This document shows, in pieces, positions 17,724 to 26,866 of a DNA stretch of 64,000 nucleotides (its first letter is position 1; every line of letters starts with the position of its first letter). A model generated the notes under the pieces. The model worked only from the letters and a program-made list of their open reading frames with translations. It did no database searches and was not told the DNA's origin. Where the stretch lies: assembly GCA_022446795.1 (NCBI GenBank), contig JAKVBX010000004.1, positions 72,662-136,661 of the forward strand, written 5' to 3'. A program made the position numbers and the translations under genes. This stretch comes from Phycisphaerales bacterium (GTDB lineage Bacteria; Planctomycetota; Phycisphaerae; Phycisphaerales; SM1A02).

Positions 17724-19277
17724 TCAGACGCCGTACAGCGGACGCAACTTGTCATTGAGATGCTTCACCAGCGGCGCCGACTCCAGCGGACGCCCGGTGA
17801 CCACCTCGCACAGGTCCCCAGCCCGATACCGCTGTCCATGCTCGTGGATATTGGTCCGCAGCCACGACAGCAACCCACTGAACTCGCCACGGGCGAACTG
17901 GTCGTGCAGGTCGGGCATGTCGGCCATGGCCTTCTCGAAGAACTGGGCGCAGTACAGGTTGCCCAGCGTGTACGTCGGGAAGTAGCCCAGCGAGCACATG
18001 GACCAGTGAACGTCCTGGAGACACCCCTTGGCATCATTCGGTACATCGATGCCCAGGTAGTCCCTGTACTTCGTATTCCAGGCGTCCGGAATATCCGCCA
18101 CGGCGAGGTCGCCACGCATCAGGGCCCGCTCCATCTCGAAGCGGATCATGATGTGCATGTTGTAGGTCGCTTCATCAGCCTCGACCCGGATGAAGTCCGG
18201 CCGGACGATATTGGCGCCGCCGTAGACGTCCTCGAAACTCAATGAGGAGACGCAGTCACCCAGGATGTCCTTCATGCGGGGATGACACCATCGCCAGAAC
18301 GCCTCGGAGCGACCGACCTGGTTCTCCCACATCCGGCTCTGGGACTCGTGGATACCCAGCGAAACCGAGGTGCCCATGGGCGTTCCGATGTGGCTCGCCA
18401 GCAGGCCCTGTTCGTAGAGGCCATGACCCGTCTCGTGCATCGTGGAGCCGAGCGCGTCATTCACGTTGTTCTCATGGAACCGGGTCGTCATCCGAACATC
18501 GTTGCAGTGGGAACCACTGCAGAAGGGATGCGTGGACTCGTCCAGTCGGCCACGATCAAAGTCGAAACCGAACTGCGTCGCCACGTCCCGGACAAAGGTC
18601 TTCTGCTTCTCGATGGGCACCTTCACCTCGTTGAACGCGTTGCTCGGCGTCGTGCTGGAACCCATCAGATCATCCAGCAGGGCCTGCAGGTCCTTCCGAA
18701 GAGGCGTGAACACCGTCTCCACCTCGGCAGCCGTGCAACCCGGTTCGTAATCCTCGGCCAGGGCATCCCACGGCTCGCCACCTTCCGGCCAGCCATAGCA
18801 CTCCGCCTTGCGCTTCATCAAGGCCACGACCTCCTCGAGTTCCGGCAGGAACATCGAAAAGTCGGCGGCCTTCCGAGCATCGGCCCACTTGTGCATGGCC
18901 CGCGAACTCAGGGCCGCTTCTTCCTCGACAAGCGACGCTGGCAAGCAGGTCTTCCGGTCATACTCCCGGCGGATCTCGCGGATGTTCACGGCCTCGGGAG
19001 CATTCGGATCCCCGGTCAACTCGGCAATGGCCTCGCACGCCGAGAGGGCCTCACCGGTCGCCTCGCTCGTGAACGCCTCGTGCGCCAGCCGTGACAACAT
19101 GGCCAACTGGGCGCCACGGTATTCCACGCCGCCGGATGGCATCATCGTCTCCTGGTCCCAGCCCAGGATGGCGGCGCTCGACCCGATGAGTTGGGCCTCC
19201 CGGATTCGTTCAAGAAGTCCCTGGTACGCCGGGTGGGTTGAGGTCGTCGATTCGTGAGCTGGTGCGGTCGTGGCCAT
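17724..19277 (-). CDS. Carboxypeptidase Taq, peptidase family M32
   Basis: 517 residues, typical for the family. The zinc motif HETGHGLYEQG is at residues 281-291, and the M32-specific HPFCSG motif at 250-255 is followed by DVRMTTRF. A cytoplasmic metallocarboxypeptidase removing C-terminal residues of broad type. The start at 19277 follows GGAG by eight bases. It converges with the HtrA gene, with stops only nine bases apart, and no terminator is visible between them. Confidence 0.93.
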   Translation of the reverse strand: MATTAPAHESTTSTHPAYQGLLERIREAQLIGSSAAILGWDQETMMPSGGVEYRGAQLAMLSRLAHEAFTSEATGEALSACEAIAELTGDPNAPEAVNIREIRREYDRKTCLPASLVEEEAALSSRAMHKWADARKAADFSMFLPELEEVVALMKRKAECYGWPEGGEPWDALAEDYEPGCTAAEVETVFTPLRKDLQALLDDLMGSSTTPSNAFNEVKVPIEKQKTFVRDVATQFGFDFDRGRLDESTHPFCSGSHCNDVRMTTRFHENNVNDALGSTMHETGHGLYEQGLLASHIGTPMGTSVSLGIHESQSRMWENQVGRSEAFWRWCHPRMKDILGDCVSSLSFEDVYGGANIVRPDFIRVEADEATYNMHIMIRFEMERALMRGDLAVADIPDAWNTKYRDYLGIDVPNDAKGCLQDVHWSMCSLGYFPTYTLGNLYCAQFFEKAMADMPDLHDQFARGEFSGLLSWLRTNIHEHGQRYRAGDLCEVVTGRPLESAPLVKHLNDKLRPLYGV

Positions 19278-19375
19278 GGTTCAATCTCCGCTCGTCCGAG
19301 GTTTGGTGTATCGAAGCTGGCCATGATACTCGCTACGACTCCCGGCTCATGGCGTGCCGAGGCCCCAAATGAGAC

Positions 19376-19407
19376 CGCGGGGGCGACTCGGCCGAGCCGC
19401 CCCCGCG
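19376..19407 (-). terminator. GC-rich hairpin downstream of the first DUF1573-ankyrin gene
   Basis: A CGCGGGGGCG arm pairs with CGCCCCCGCG-type sequence around a GGCCGAG centre. Following minus-strand bases (GGTCTCATTTGG) give only a weak T-tract. It lies in the gap after the ankyrin gene stop and probably terminates it, or acts as an mRNA 3' end stabiliser. Confidence 0.5.
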
Positions 19408-19433
19408 AGTTCATGACATGATCTCGAAGCCGT

Positions 19434-21077
19434 TCACTCGTCCTGGACAGGCGTCGGTGTCATCCGCTCCTGCAGGAGTTGCACGATGGCCGCCGCGCGA
19501 GCGTCACGCCTGGACCGGGCCGCCTCCAGGGCGGTCAGGCCCGCGGCATTGGCGTGCGTGACGACCGCCCCGCTGTCCAGCAGCAGGCGGATCTTCTCAA
19601 CCGTCCCCGTGCGATGTGCAGCGGCCACGATCAATGGGGTCTTCAACTGTCGATCAGTGACCTGCACGTCAGCCCCGGCAGCGATCAAGGCCTTCATGCC
19701 CTCGAGGTCACCCGTCCGGGCGGCGTGCATCAATGCCGTCGCGCCTTCGACAGTGTCGCGAGCCTCGATGTCGGCGCCCGCTTCCAGCAGCAACGGAATG
19801 GACTCGTGATCGCCAAAGCCGGCGGCCCAGATCAACGGCGTGTAGCCGTTTGCCGTCGCCCGGGTCTCCAGGTGGGCGCCCGCGTCCAGCAGGATCCGGA
19901 CGCCGGCTGCATCACCGAAGCCGCAGGCCCATGCGAGCGGGCCGCCGATGGCGATATCACGAGCATTGACATCAGCACCACGATCCACCAGCAACTGCAT
20001 GATGTCCACGCGCCTGGCTGTCGCCGCATGCATCAACGGCGTTCGTTGAACACGATCGGATCCATCGATGGCCGCACCGGCATCCAGCAGTAGTTGCACG
20101 ATCTCAAGTTGCCCACTCTTGGCCGCCAGGCACAGCGGCGTCATGCCGCTGGCATCACGCTTCTCCAGGTCGATCCCGCCGTCCTTCACGAGCCGGGAGA
20201 CCTGTGACCGTCGCCCCTGCCGGACCAACGTGAACAGATCCGTCGGCGGCGTCACCGTAGGCTTGGTCTTGTCCTCGTCGGACGTGACGCCACGCGATTG
20301 CTGGATCTTCCGCCTGTGGATACGCGTGCGATCCTCCCTCGTCATGTCGACGTTCGTAAAGAACGAGGTACACAGTGGGTGCCCGGCAATCGTGAATGTC
20401 AACTTCCCATTGACGGCCACTTCCTTCCACCGGTCCCAGTCGATGATGAGTTCATGACGGCTCCTGGCTTCGACCGGTGTCGACACGAGGATCGGCGGCG
20501 TGACCTTGGCAACCCGGAACGGCTGTCCGTCGATGGACTCCAGGACGATCCGGCCGTCCGGATGCCTTTCATGCCCCACCCTGGCCGGGATCATCTTGAC
20601 GTAGTTGACGGATTCCCCCTGCACCGGAACCCGCAACGGCAGATAGCCATCAAGCGTGAAGGTCACGGCCTTGCGCAGGACCTTCGCGGCCGGACCACCT
20701 CGGAGCCGAACCGTCACGGTCGTCGACTCCCCCGGACCAAGAACCGTGTTGCGGGCGAAATCAGTCGTCGTACATCCGCAATCACCCCTGGCGGATCGAA
20801 TCGTCACCGGGACGGTTCCCGAGTTTCGAAGGGACAGTGGCGCCTCGGCCGTCTCGGTCGTCGAGAACACGCCAAGGTCGATCACCGGTGGATCCGCAAC
20901 GATGGCCGACTCCAGGTCATCGATCACTGGATCAGAAACGGGCTTGATTGGTACTGGCAATCCTGGATTCGGATCCGGCGGCGATGACGCCTGTGCCCGA
21001 GCCAGGGACGACGACATCCCCAGGGAGGCCATGGTGAAGGTGAGGAGCAGGACACGGGATGGCACGATGAGTTTCAT
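19434..21077 (-). CDS. Secreted DUF1573 - ankyrin-repeat protein, copy 1
   Basis: 547 residues; AAGGA lies eight bases upstream of the ATG. A signal peptide (about 1-28) is followed by a DUF1573-type domain at about 60-170, with the invariant GDCGCTT-type motif, NTVLGPGEST and a beta-rich immunoglobulin-like pattern. A middle region (170-270) has no recognised domain. Residues about 290-535 form roughly seven ankyrin repeats, with recurrent TPLxxAA and LLxxGAxx signatures. The fusion of DUF1573 to ankyrins in an exported protein is unusual, since ankyrin repeats usually mediate protein binding. A second copy with the same architecture lies 280 bases upstream. Confidence 0.85.
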   Translation of the reverse strand: MKLIVPSRVLLLTFTMASLGMSSSLARAQASSPPDPNPGLPVPIKPVSDPVIDDLESAIVADPPVIDLGVFSTTETAEAPLSLRNSGTVPVTIRSARGDCGCTTTDFARNTVLGPGESTTVTVRLRGGPAAKVLRKAVTFTLDGYLPLRVPVQGESVNYVKMIPARVGHERHPDGRIVLESIDGQPFRVAKVTPPILVSTPVEARSRHELIIDWDRWKEVAVNGKLTFTIAGHPLCTSFFTNVDMTREDRTRIHRRKIQQSRGVTSDEDKTKPTVTPPTDLFTLVRQGRRSQVSRLVKDGGIDLEKRDASGMTPLCLAAKSGQLEIVQLLLDAGAAIDGSDRVQRTPLMHAATARRVDIMQLLVDRGADVNARDIAIGGPLAWACGFGDAAGVRILLDAGAHLETRATANGYTPLIWAAGFGDHESIPLLLEAGADIEARDTVEGATALMHAARTGDLEGMKALIAAGADVQVTDRQLKTPLIVAAAHRTGTVEKIRLLLDSGAVVTHANAAGLTALEAARSRRDARAAAIVQLLQERMTPTPVQDE

Positions 21078-21293
21078 GGAGAGGTTCCTTTGGGACGACC
21101 CGGTATCAACGGCTCCGGGTCATTCACGCCGTTGTGCTGATGGCATGTGGCCGACCCAGCACACGTACCGCCGCCCCGGTGAACCCGGGGTTGGGCAGGC
21201 ACTCATCCCATGAACCTTGCCGACAACGTGATAGGAACGACGCGAAGAAGCCGACTATTGCCATCACCGGCAACTTTGTCCCAGCGTCTGCTG

Positions 21294-21331
21294 CAAAAAG
21301 AACAGGGGCCGATCCCGAAGGATCGGCCCCT
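21294..21331 (-). terminator. Rho-independent terminator of the second DUF1573-ankyrin gene
   Basis: AGGGGCCGATCC pairs perfectly with GGATCGGCCCCT around a four-base CGAA/TTCG loop, then TTCTTTTT on the minus strand. It lies about 30 bases after the stop codon of the second copy. Confidence 0.9.
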
Positions 21332-21357
21332 GGCCAGTTACGAAATCGTGACCGGAA

Positions 21358-23094
21358 TCACTTCTTGTCGCCAGCTGCCTTGGCAGGCATCTTCTCCTCG
21401 AGGAAGGCCACCACGGCTGCGGCATTGCCATCACCGCGATAGCGGGCATGGTCCAGTGCCGTCTTGCCGGATGAATCGACCACGTCGATCTGGGCGCCAT
21501 TGTCCAGCAGAAGCTTGATCTTCTCGACCGTGCCACTGCTATGCTCCGCCGCAACCATCAACGGGGTCTTTCCGTTGCGATCCTTGATGTTGACATTGGC
21601 ACCACCCTTGATCAGGTGCTGCATGCCCTCGATCTTGCCGGTACGTGACGCATGCATCAGCGGGGTTGCCGCATCAACGCCGTCGCGAACCTCGATGTTG
21701 GCGCCCGCTTCCAGCAGGATCGGAATGGAGTTGTAGTCGCCGAAACCGGAGGCCCAGATCAACGGGGTATAGCCGGTGGCCGCACCAAGCGTCTCGAGCT
21801 CGGCACCCTCGTCGACGAGGATCTGCACGCACTCGGCATTGCCGAAGCCTGCTGACCACGCCAGGGGCCCGCCGATGACGAGATCACGGGCATTCACGTC
21901 GGCATCCGCCTCGATGAGCATCATCACGGCCGCCGGATTCTTCGATGTGCCGGCATGCATCAGCGGAGTCCGCTGGACACGATCGGTGGCGTCGACACTG
22001 GCACCGGCTTCAAGCAGCACCTGCATGATCTCGACATTTCCGTTCTTGGCCGCGAGACCCAGGAGCGTCATGCCCTGCGAATCCCGATTGTCAACCTCGA
22101 CCTTGCCGGCCTTGAGCCGCTCGCCGAGTTCCTTGACCCGACCCTGGCGGACCAGGGTCGGTGGATCGGATTCGCGGGCCTGGACCGTGGTATTGGTCGT
22201 CGAAGGCTTCTTCGGGTTGGCCTTGTTGTTCTTCTCCCGCTTTTCGCGGATCCGTCGCTGGATCTCGGCTCGCTGTTCACGGTTGAGATTGATGACGGTG
22301 AAGTACTGGTTACAGCGAGGATGGCCCTCGATGTAGAAGGTCAGCTTCGCGTTCTCAGCCGACCTCCACCACTTGTCCCAGTCCACGGCCAATTCATGCC
22401 GCGGCTGCGACTCGGCCGGAATCGCCGCCAGGACGTTGGGCAGGGTCCGAGTGATCTTGAAAGGCTGGCCATCGATCGACTCCAGGACGAGCTTGCCGTC
22501 GGGATTCGCATCGATGCCGATCTTGTCCGGGGTCATCTTGACGTAGGAGATGGACTCGCCCTCGACCGGGACCTTCAACTGCGGGTACCCGTCGATCGTG
22601 AACGTGACGGTCTTCTTGAGCTTGCGGGCGGTCGGGCCACCACGCATCCGGATCGTCACCTCGGTGGTCTCGTTCGGACCCAGGACGGTGTTGCGCTGGA
22701 AGTCAGCCGTCGTGCAGCCACACGATGCCTTCGCCGAGCGAATGGTCACGGGTTCGCTGCCGGTATTGCGGAGGACAATGGTCCCCTCTTCCGTCTCCGT
22801 CGTTGAGAAGGTTCCCAACTGGATGGACTCCGGCTCGGACACGATGACCTGCTCCAGGAGCACATCACCGGCGGCCGGTTGGGTGGCACCACCCTGGATA
22901 CCAGACGGCGGAACGTTGATCGGATTTGCACTGGGCGTCAGCCGACCTGGTGGTGGCGGTTGCGGCTTGTCCTGCTGCTTTTCCTGCTGGACCGCGGCTG
23001 GGGGATTGGGAGTGTCCTGTGCGTTCGTCACCGGGGCGAGAAGCCCACCGGCGAGAATCACGGCACTTCCAACAATGCTGAGACTGAGGTGCAT
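21358..23094 (-). CDS. Secreted DUF1573 - ankyrin-repeat protein, copy 2
   Basis: 578 residues, the same architecture as the downstream paralogue: signal peptide, Pro/Gln-rich linker, DUF1573-type domain with KASCGCTTADF and NTVLGPNET, a connecting region, then about seven ankyrin repeats with TPLMHA and TPLIWAS signatures. Long blocks are nearly identical between the two copies (for example the ESIDGQPF and NAKLTF-type segments), showing tandem duplication and later divergence. A strong terminator ends this gene, so the two copies are probably transcribed separately. Confidence 0.85.
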   Translation of the reverse strand: MHLSLSIVGSAVILAGGLLAPVTNAQDTPNPPAAVQQEKQQDKPQPPPPGRLTPSANPINVPPSGIQGGATQPAAGDVLLEQVIVSEPESIQLGTFSTTETEEGTIVLRNTGSEPVTIRSAKASCGCTTADFQRNTVLGPNETTEVTIRMRGGPTARKLKKTVTFTIDGYPQLKVPVEGESISYVKMTPDKIGIDANPDGKLVLESIDGQPFKITRTLPNVLAAIPAESQPRHELAVDWDKWWRSAENAKLTFYIEGHPRCNQYFTVINLNREQRAEIQRRIREKREKNNKANPKKPSTTNTTVQARESDPPTLVRQGRVKELGERLKAGKVEVDNRDSQGMTLLGLAAKNGNVEIMQVLLEAGASVDATDRVQRTPLMHAGTSKNPAAVMMLIEADADVNARDLVIGGPLAWSAGFGNAECVQILVDEGAELETLGAATGYTPLIWASGFGDYNSIPILLEAGANIEVRDGVDAATPLMHASRTGKIEGMQHLIKGGANVNIKDRNGKTPLMVAAEHSSGTVEKIKLLLDNGAQIDVVDSSGKTALDHARYRGDGNAAAVVAFLEEKMPAKAAGDKK

Positions 23095-23501
23095 GACTCT
23101 CTATTCCTCTTCGCTTCGTGCGGGGCAGTCCTGTCGGACCCCCGGCTCATGGGGAGTGTGTCAACGACTATCGTCCGATACTTCACTTCGTTTTACCGGG
23201 CCCACAAGGGCCTGGCACGGGTGATATACGGACGCCGCAACTCCGGACCCTCCGGATAATGCGGAAACAGCAATGCTATCCGAAAGAACACCTTTCGGTT
23301 CGCGCCTTTCCCCCTGTTGAGCCAACGCTCCAATTTGGCGTTGAATTGGCGAAAACCGCCAAAATTCGGCCACAACAGAACTTTATCGCTCCACCTGAAG
23401 GCGGCATCGGCCGGCGACTGACGATGGCCTGCAGGGCGGCGGCTGGGGCAGGGCATGCCCTCGTTGGCTATGCTCTCGGCCCCTTCAGCGAGAGGTCGGC
23501 C
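23095..23501. other. Divergent intergenic region with several palindromes
   Basis: No gene is supported. Palindromes: CCGAAAG-aacac-CTTTCGG at 23280-23298; a near-palindrome centred on CCAATTTGG at 23330-23338; and TTGGCG-aaaac-CGCCAA at 23346-23362, with a direct TTGGCG copy at 23335-23340. This is AT-richer than its surroundings and sits between the DUF1573-ankyrin gene and the MEMO-like gene, so it likely holds promoters and operators for one or both. Confidence 0.5.
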
Positions 23502-24701
23502 ATGAGCGAGATTCCAGAGCACATCCAGCGACCCCACCTGCGACGAGTGCAGCCGATCCCGGGCACCGATCCCAACGGCCGCCAGATCGTGCAGTTACGG
23601 GACCCATTCATGTTGGCCATGGATCGGATACTCGCCGTACCCATGCAGGCGATGAAGGCCATCCAGCAGTTCGATGGCGATCATGACCTCTCCATGATCG
23701 CGGATTCCGTCAAGCGGTCCGTGGCAGACATCCAGGTGCTCGCCGAGAACATGGATGAAGCCGGGCTCCTCTGGGGCCCCACCTGCGACCGCATGGAAGA
23801 TGAACTCAAGGCCAAGCTCCACGAGATGGGTCGCTTTCCGCTCCGTCACAGCCGGGCCCTGGGCGATACCGAGGACGCGGCTCGCACGAAGTTGCGGCAG
23901 TGGATCCACGACACGGAGGATCCCGAGATCGAGGGTGAGGTTCGAGGCCTGGTCGTTCCCCGCCTGGATTTCAATGCCATGTGGCCGGTCTACGCCGGGG
24001 CCTACCACACGGTCCGCAGTCAACAGATCGATCACGTGCTCATGCTTGGATGCAACCAGTCCGGCCTGGGGACGGGCGTCATCCTGACCGGGCTGGGCTT
24101 CCAGTCTCCGCTGGGCATCATGGACGTCGATACCGCGATGATCAATGGACTGGTGGAACGGCTTGGTGACCGGGTCCTCCGACACGAGCTTGACCACATC
24201 ACCGAGCACGGTCCTGAGATGCAGGTCCCCTGGTTGCAGGAGTGCATCGGTCCCGCAACGCCCATCGCGGCGGTACTGGTTCCGGATCCACTGATGCCGG
24301 AAGACGAGGAAGACCCCGGCGTCAGCCATGAGGCCTTTGCCGACGCAGCCCGCGACGTCATCGCATCACTGGGCGGCCGCACGCTGGTCGTGGCCGCCGT
24401 GGACCTCAGCCATGTCGGACCACAGGCCGGGGAGCCCCGACCGGTCGATGAACAGCGCCGGTTCGACGTGGAACGACATGATCGCGAGTTGCTCGGCCAG
24501 TTCACCGGCGGTGAATCCGGACCGTTCCTTGACGAGGTCAGGCGAACCCGGAACCCGACTCGTTGGTCTGGCCTCGGCCCGATGACCATGCTGCTGGACA
24601 TCGTCCAACCCAACTCGGTCGAATTGATCGACTACCGCCAGATGATGCTGGATGAAAAGGGACTCGCGATGCTGTCCGACGCATCGCTGGCCCTGGCATG
24701 A
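23502..24701 (+). CDS. MEMO1/AmmeMemoRadiSam-B-like protein with N-terminal extension
   Basis: 399 residues from the ATG at 23502, preceded by GAGAGG. The C-terminal part (about 130 onward) carries MEMO-like sequence: GLVVPRLDFNAMWPVYAGAYHTV, LMLGCNQSG, HELDHITEHGPEMQVPWLQ (typical of EHSxExQxPfL), and VAAVDLSHVGPQ. The family is related to extradiol dioxygenases and occurs with AMMECR1 and a radical SAM protein; neither partner is adjacent here. The N-terminal 130 residues have a helical, possibly PqqD-like or winged-helix character and are not assigned. The last four bases overlap dtd (ATGA), so the two are co-translated. Confidence 0.8.
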   Translation: MSEIPEHIQRPHLRRVQPIPGTDPNGRQIVQLRDPFMLAMDRILAVPMQAMKAIQQFDGDHDLSMIADSVKRSVADIQVLAENMDEAGLLWGPTCDRMEDELKAKLHEMGRFPLRHSRALGDTEDAARTKLRQWIHDTEDPEIEGEVRGLVVPRLDFNAMWPVYAGAYHTVRSQQIDHVLMLGCNQSGLGTGVILTGLGFQSPLGIMDVDTAMINGLVERLGDRVLRHELDHITEHGPEMQVPWLQECIGPATPIAAVLVPDPLMPEDEEDPGVSHEAFADAARDVIASLGGRTLVVAAVDLSHVGPQAGEPRPVDEQRRFDVERHDRELLGQFTGGESGPFLDEVRRTRNPTRWSGLGPMTMLLDIVQPNSVELIDYRQMMLDEKGLAMLSDASLALA

Positions 24702-25141
24702 TCGCCGTTGTCCAGCGGGTGTCGTCCGCAAGCGTCACCGCACCAGAGGCGAATCACCGCAAGGACATCGAATCGGGGCTCGTCGTGCTCCTGTGTGTCG
24801 AGCAGGAGGACACGTCGAAAGACGCCGCATGGATGGCCGCGAAGATTGCGAAGCTTCGCGTGTTCGCCGATGACCAGGATCGATTCCACCTCTCGGTTCA
24901 AGATGTCGGTGGCTCGGTTCTCCTGGTCAGCCAGTTCACGCTCGCTGGCGACTGCGCCAAGGGAAACCGCCCCAGCTTCATCTCGGCGGCTGATCCTGAG
25001 CGTGGCCGCTCACTGTGCGATGAAGTGAGCCATGCACTGAGTGCCGAGCATGAGGTCCCCGTCGAGGAAGGTGTCTTCCAGGCCAAGATGCAGGTGACGC
25101 TCGTCAACGAGGGGCCCGCCACGTTCATCCTCCGCCGGTGA
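24698..25141 (+). CDS. dtd: D-aminoacyl-tRNA deacylase
   Basis: 147 residues, the normal length. It removes D-amino acids mischarged on tRNA. N-terminus MIAVVQRVSSASV, the first active-site motif SQFTLAGDCAKGNRPSF, and the C-terminal cross-subunit motif NEGPATF (usual form NxGPVT) are all visible. Its ATG overlaps the TGA of the MEMO-like gene, indicating translational coupling. Confidence 0.95.
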   Translation: MIAVVQRVSSASVTAPEANHRKDIESGLVVLLCVEQEDTSKDAAWMAAKIAKLRVFADDQDRFHLSVQDVGGSVLLVSQFTLAGDCAKGNRPSFISAADPERGRSLCDEVSHALSAEHEVPVEEGVFQAKMQVTLVNEGPATFILRR

Positions 25142-25163
25142 TGCCGCACTCCAGAGAGGCCCA

Positions 25164-25206
25164 ATAAAAAAGAGAGCCCGACGCTGCTAAGCAACTAGTC
25201 GAGCTC
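25164..25206 (-). terminator. Terminator downstream of the uracil-DNA glycosylase gene
   Basis: GAGC-CGAC pairs with GTCG-GCTC around a 15-base loop, and the minus strand continues TCTCTTTTTTATT. It also lies 3' of dtd on the other strand but there lacks a T-tract. Confidence 0.55.
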
Positions 25207-25296
25207 CTTGTGGGGGGGGCATTTGGGGGAGGCGTTTGCCTCTGGATGACTGTTCGCTTCTCGGCAGCCTGTGGTTCCCGATGAAGCAAAAAAAAG

Positions 25297-26010
25297 TCAT
25301 TCCGACGCCCTTTGAAGCCTCTCCAGGACCTGCTGCATATCGTTCCAGACCTGGCCACGGACCTCCGGGGTGTATTGGCGGAGCAGGTAGGCCGGGTGGA
25401 ACGTGGGCATGACATCAATGCTGACGTCCTCGTGCCGCCAGGTGCCCCAAATCCCGCGGAGACGGGATATTGGAGCCGTGCTCTCAAGCAGAAAGTGGGC
25501 TGCTGGACGCCCCAGCGCTACGATCACCCGAGGCCGTATGGCCAGGATCTGCTCGACCAGGAATGGGCCGTGGGCCGCCACCTCATCGGGCTGGGGCGTG
25601 CGATTTTCCGGAGGTCGAGCCTTGAGAACATTGGCGATATACACCTGCTCTCTCTTGAATCCCATGGCCTTGATGATGTCATCCAGCTTCCGGCCGGCTG
25701 CCCCCACGAAGGGGCGTCCAAGCCGATCCTCGTCCGCACCGGGAGCCTCTCCTACGAACATCAGATCCGCATTTGCATTCCCTTCACCAAACACGGGTTG
25801 CGTAGCGTCTCGAAGAGAATCCACCAAGGGAAAAATCGCTCGAAATCGATCCTCGATGACTTGGAGCCCCGTGGGCTCCGGTGCCGATGTGTCATGGAGG
25901 ACGGCTGGTGGAGAAGTCGAGAGAGGAAGAAATCCAGGCCCTAGAAGATCTTCGGTTTCAAGCTGCTGTTCTGCAGCTCGTCGTATTCGAATGGAAGTTG
26001 TTGTGTCCAC
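25297..26010 (-). CDS. Family-4-type uracil-DNA glycosylase without cysteines
   Basis: 237 residues from a GTG. It excises uracil from DNA. Motif [18 protein letters not shown] is at residues 87-103 and motif B HPAYLLR at 205-211, both of the family-4 thermophilic type. That family normally binds a [4Fe-4S] cluster through four Cys; here the usual KCRPP is KARPP (Ala131), the Cys of EVAAC is His147, and the N-terminal CxxC is missing. The whole protein contains no cysteine, so no such cluster can form. The N-terminal 50 residues are low in similarity. A T-rich hairpin terminates the gene. Confidence 0.85.
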   Translation of the reverse strand: MDTTTSIRIRRAAEQQLETEDLLGPGFLPLSTSPPAVLHDTSAPEPTGLQVIEDRFRAIFPLVDSLRDATQPVFGEGNANADLMFVGEAPGADEDRLGRPFVGAAGRKLDDIIKAMGFKREQVYIANVLKARPPENRTPQPDEVAAHGPFLVEQILAIRPRVIVALGRPAAHFLLESTAPISRLRGIWGTWRHEDVSIDVMPTFHPAYLLRQYTPEVRGQVWNDMQQVLERLQRASE

Positions 26011-26194
26011 TGGAGATCTGGTCCCCGTCAGGCGACCCGCAATCGGATCATCCGCAAGTACGTTTGAATGGAATGAGAATTCTGGTCATTTCATGCTTGA
26101 ACCAGCCGCAGAAACGGCAACAATGCCCCGCATCTTCTTGGGAGGGAAGAGAAGGAGAAGCTCGAGAGAGTCGAGGTTTCTGAAGGGATAACGA

Positions 26195-26776
26195 ATGAGC
26201 TTCACCCAACGTTCAACCAGCCTGCAAGCCTATCACACGCTCATCTATCGAGCTCCGCTGCACCCGGAGTTCTTCCAGATCGAAACGCGTGAAAAGGGTG
26301 GGCAAGGCGACTACGAGTTCGAGTCGTGGCTGTTCCAGGGCGGACACTCTTTCCGCTTCGAGCATGACGGCATCGGCATCACCGAGGTGGTGACGCCGGA
26401 TCCCGGATCACTGCCCGACCGCGGACTGATCACCACGCTCCCGTGCGCGGGCGAGAAGGACCACGAGGCCGACTTTGCTGATCGCATCAGCTACGTCACC
26501 TCCATCCAGACGGAAACGCTCTCCAGTCACCTCTACATGGGGACCTACCGGGAGATGCTCGATCACGGCCGGATGGGCGAGGGCCTGCTGAAGATCTGGG
26601 ACGAGGATGGAAGGCCCAGCCTGTCACTGATCGAACACCAGCGATACATCAACGAGATTCACTTCCAGGGCTATCACCTCCGAAGTGACTGCCTCATGGT
26701 GCTGAGGACCCAGTCCATCTTCCAGATCGGTTGCCCGGAGCGCGATGACGAGACGGACCAGCACGAGGACGAATAG
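26195..26776 (+). CDS. DUF2617-like protein of unknown function
   Basis: 193 residues; AAGGG lies seven bases before the ATG. No enzymatic motif is seen. The pattern YRAPLHPEFFQ, a GHSFRF segment, an ITEVVTP segment, a C-terminal QRYINEIHFQ and VLRTQSIF resembles planctomycete DUF2617 proteins from memory, but this was not verified by search. No signal peptide, so probably cytoplasmic. The C-terminus is acidic. It stands alone between convergent and divergent neighbours. Confidence 0.6.
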   Translation: MSFTQRSTSLQAYHTLIYRAPLHPEFFQIETREKGGQGDYEFESWLFQGGHSFRFEHDGIGITEVVTPDPGSLPDRGLITTLPCAGEKDHEADFADRISYVTSIQTETLSSHLYMGTYREMLDHGRMGEGLLKIWDEDGRPSLSLIEHQRYINEIHFQGYHLRSDCLMVLRTQSIFQIGCPERDDETDQHEDE

Positions 26777-26808
26777 TCCCGCTCGCTGACGACTCCTGAA
26801 GAACTGAC

Positions 26809-26839
26809 CCGGCCCCCGCTGATCATCGGCGGGGGCCGG
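26809..26839. terminator. Hairpin between convergent genes, possible bidirectional terminator
   Basis: CCGGCCCCCGC pairs with GCGGGGGCCGG with a short loop. T-tracts on either side are weak. It sits between the stop codons of the DUF2617-like gene and the membrane-protein gene. Confidence 0.55.
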
Positions 26840-26866
26840 TTGCATCTCTGCACCAGGTGTTCAACA

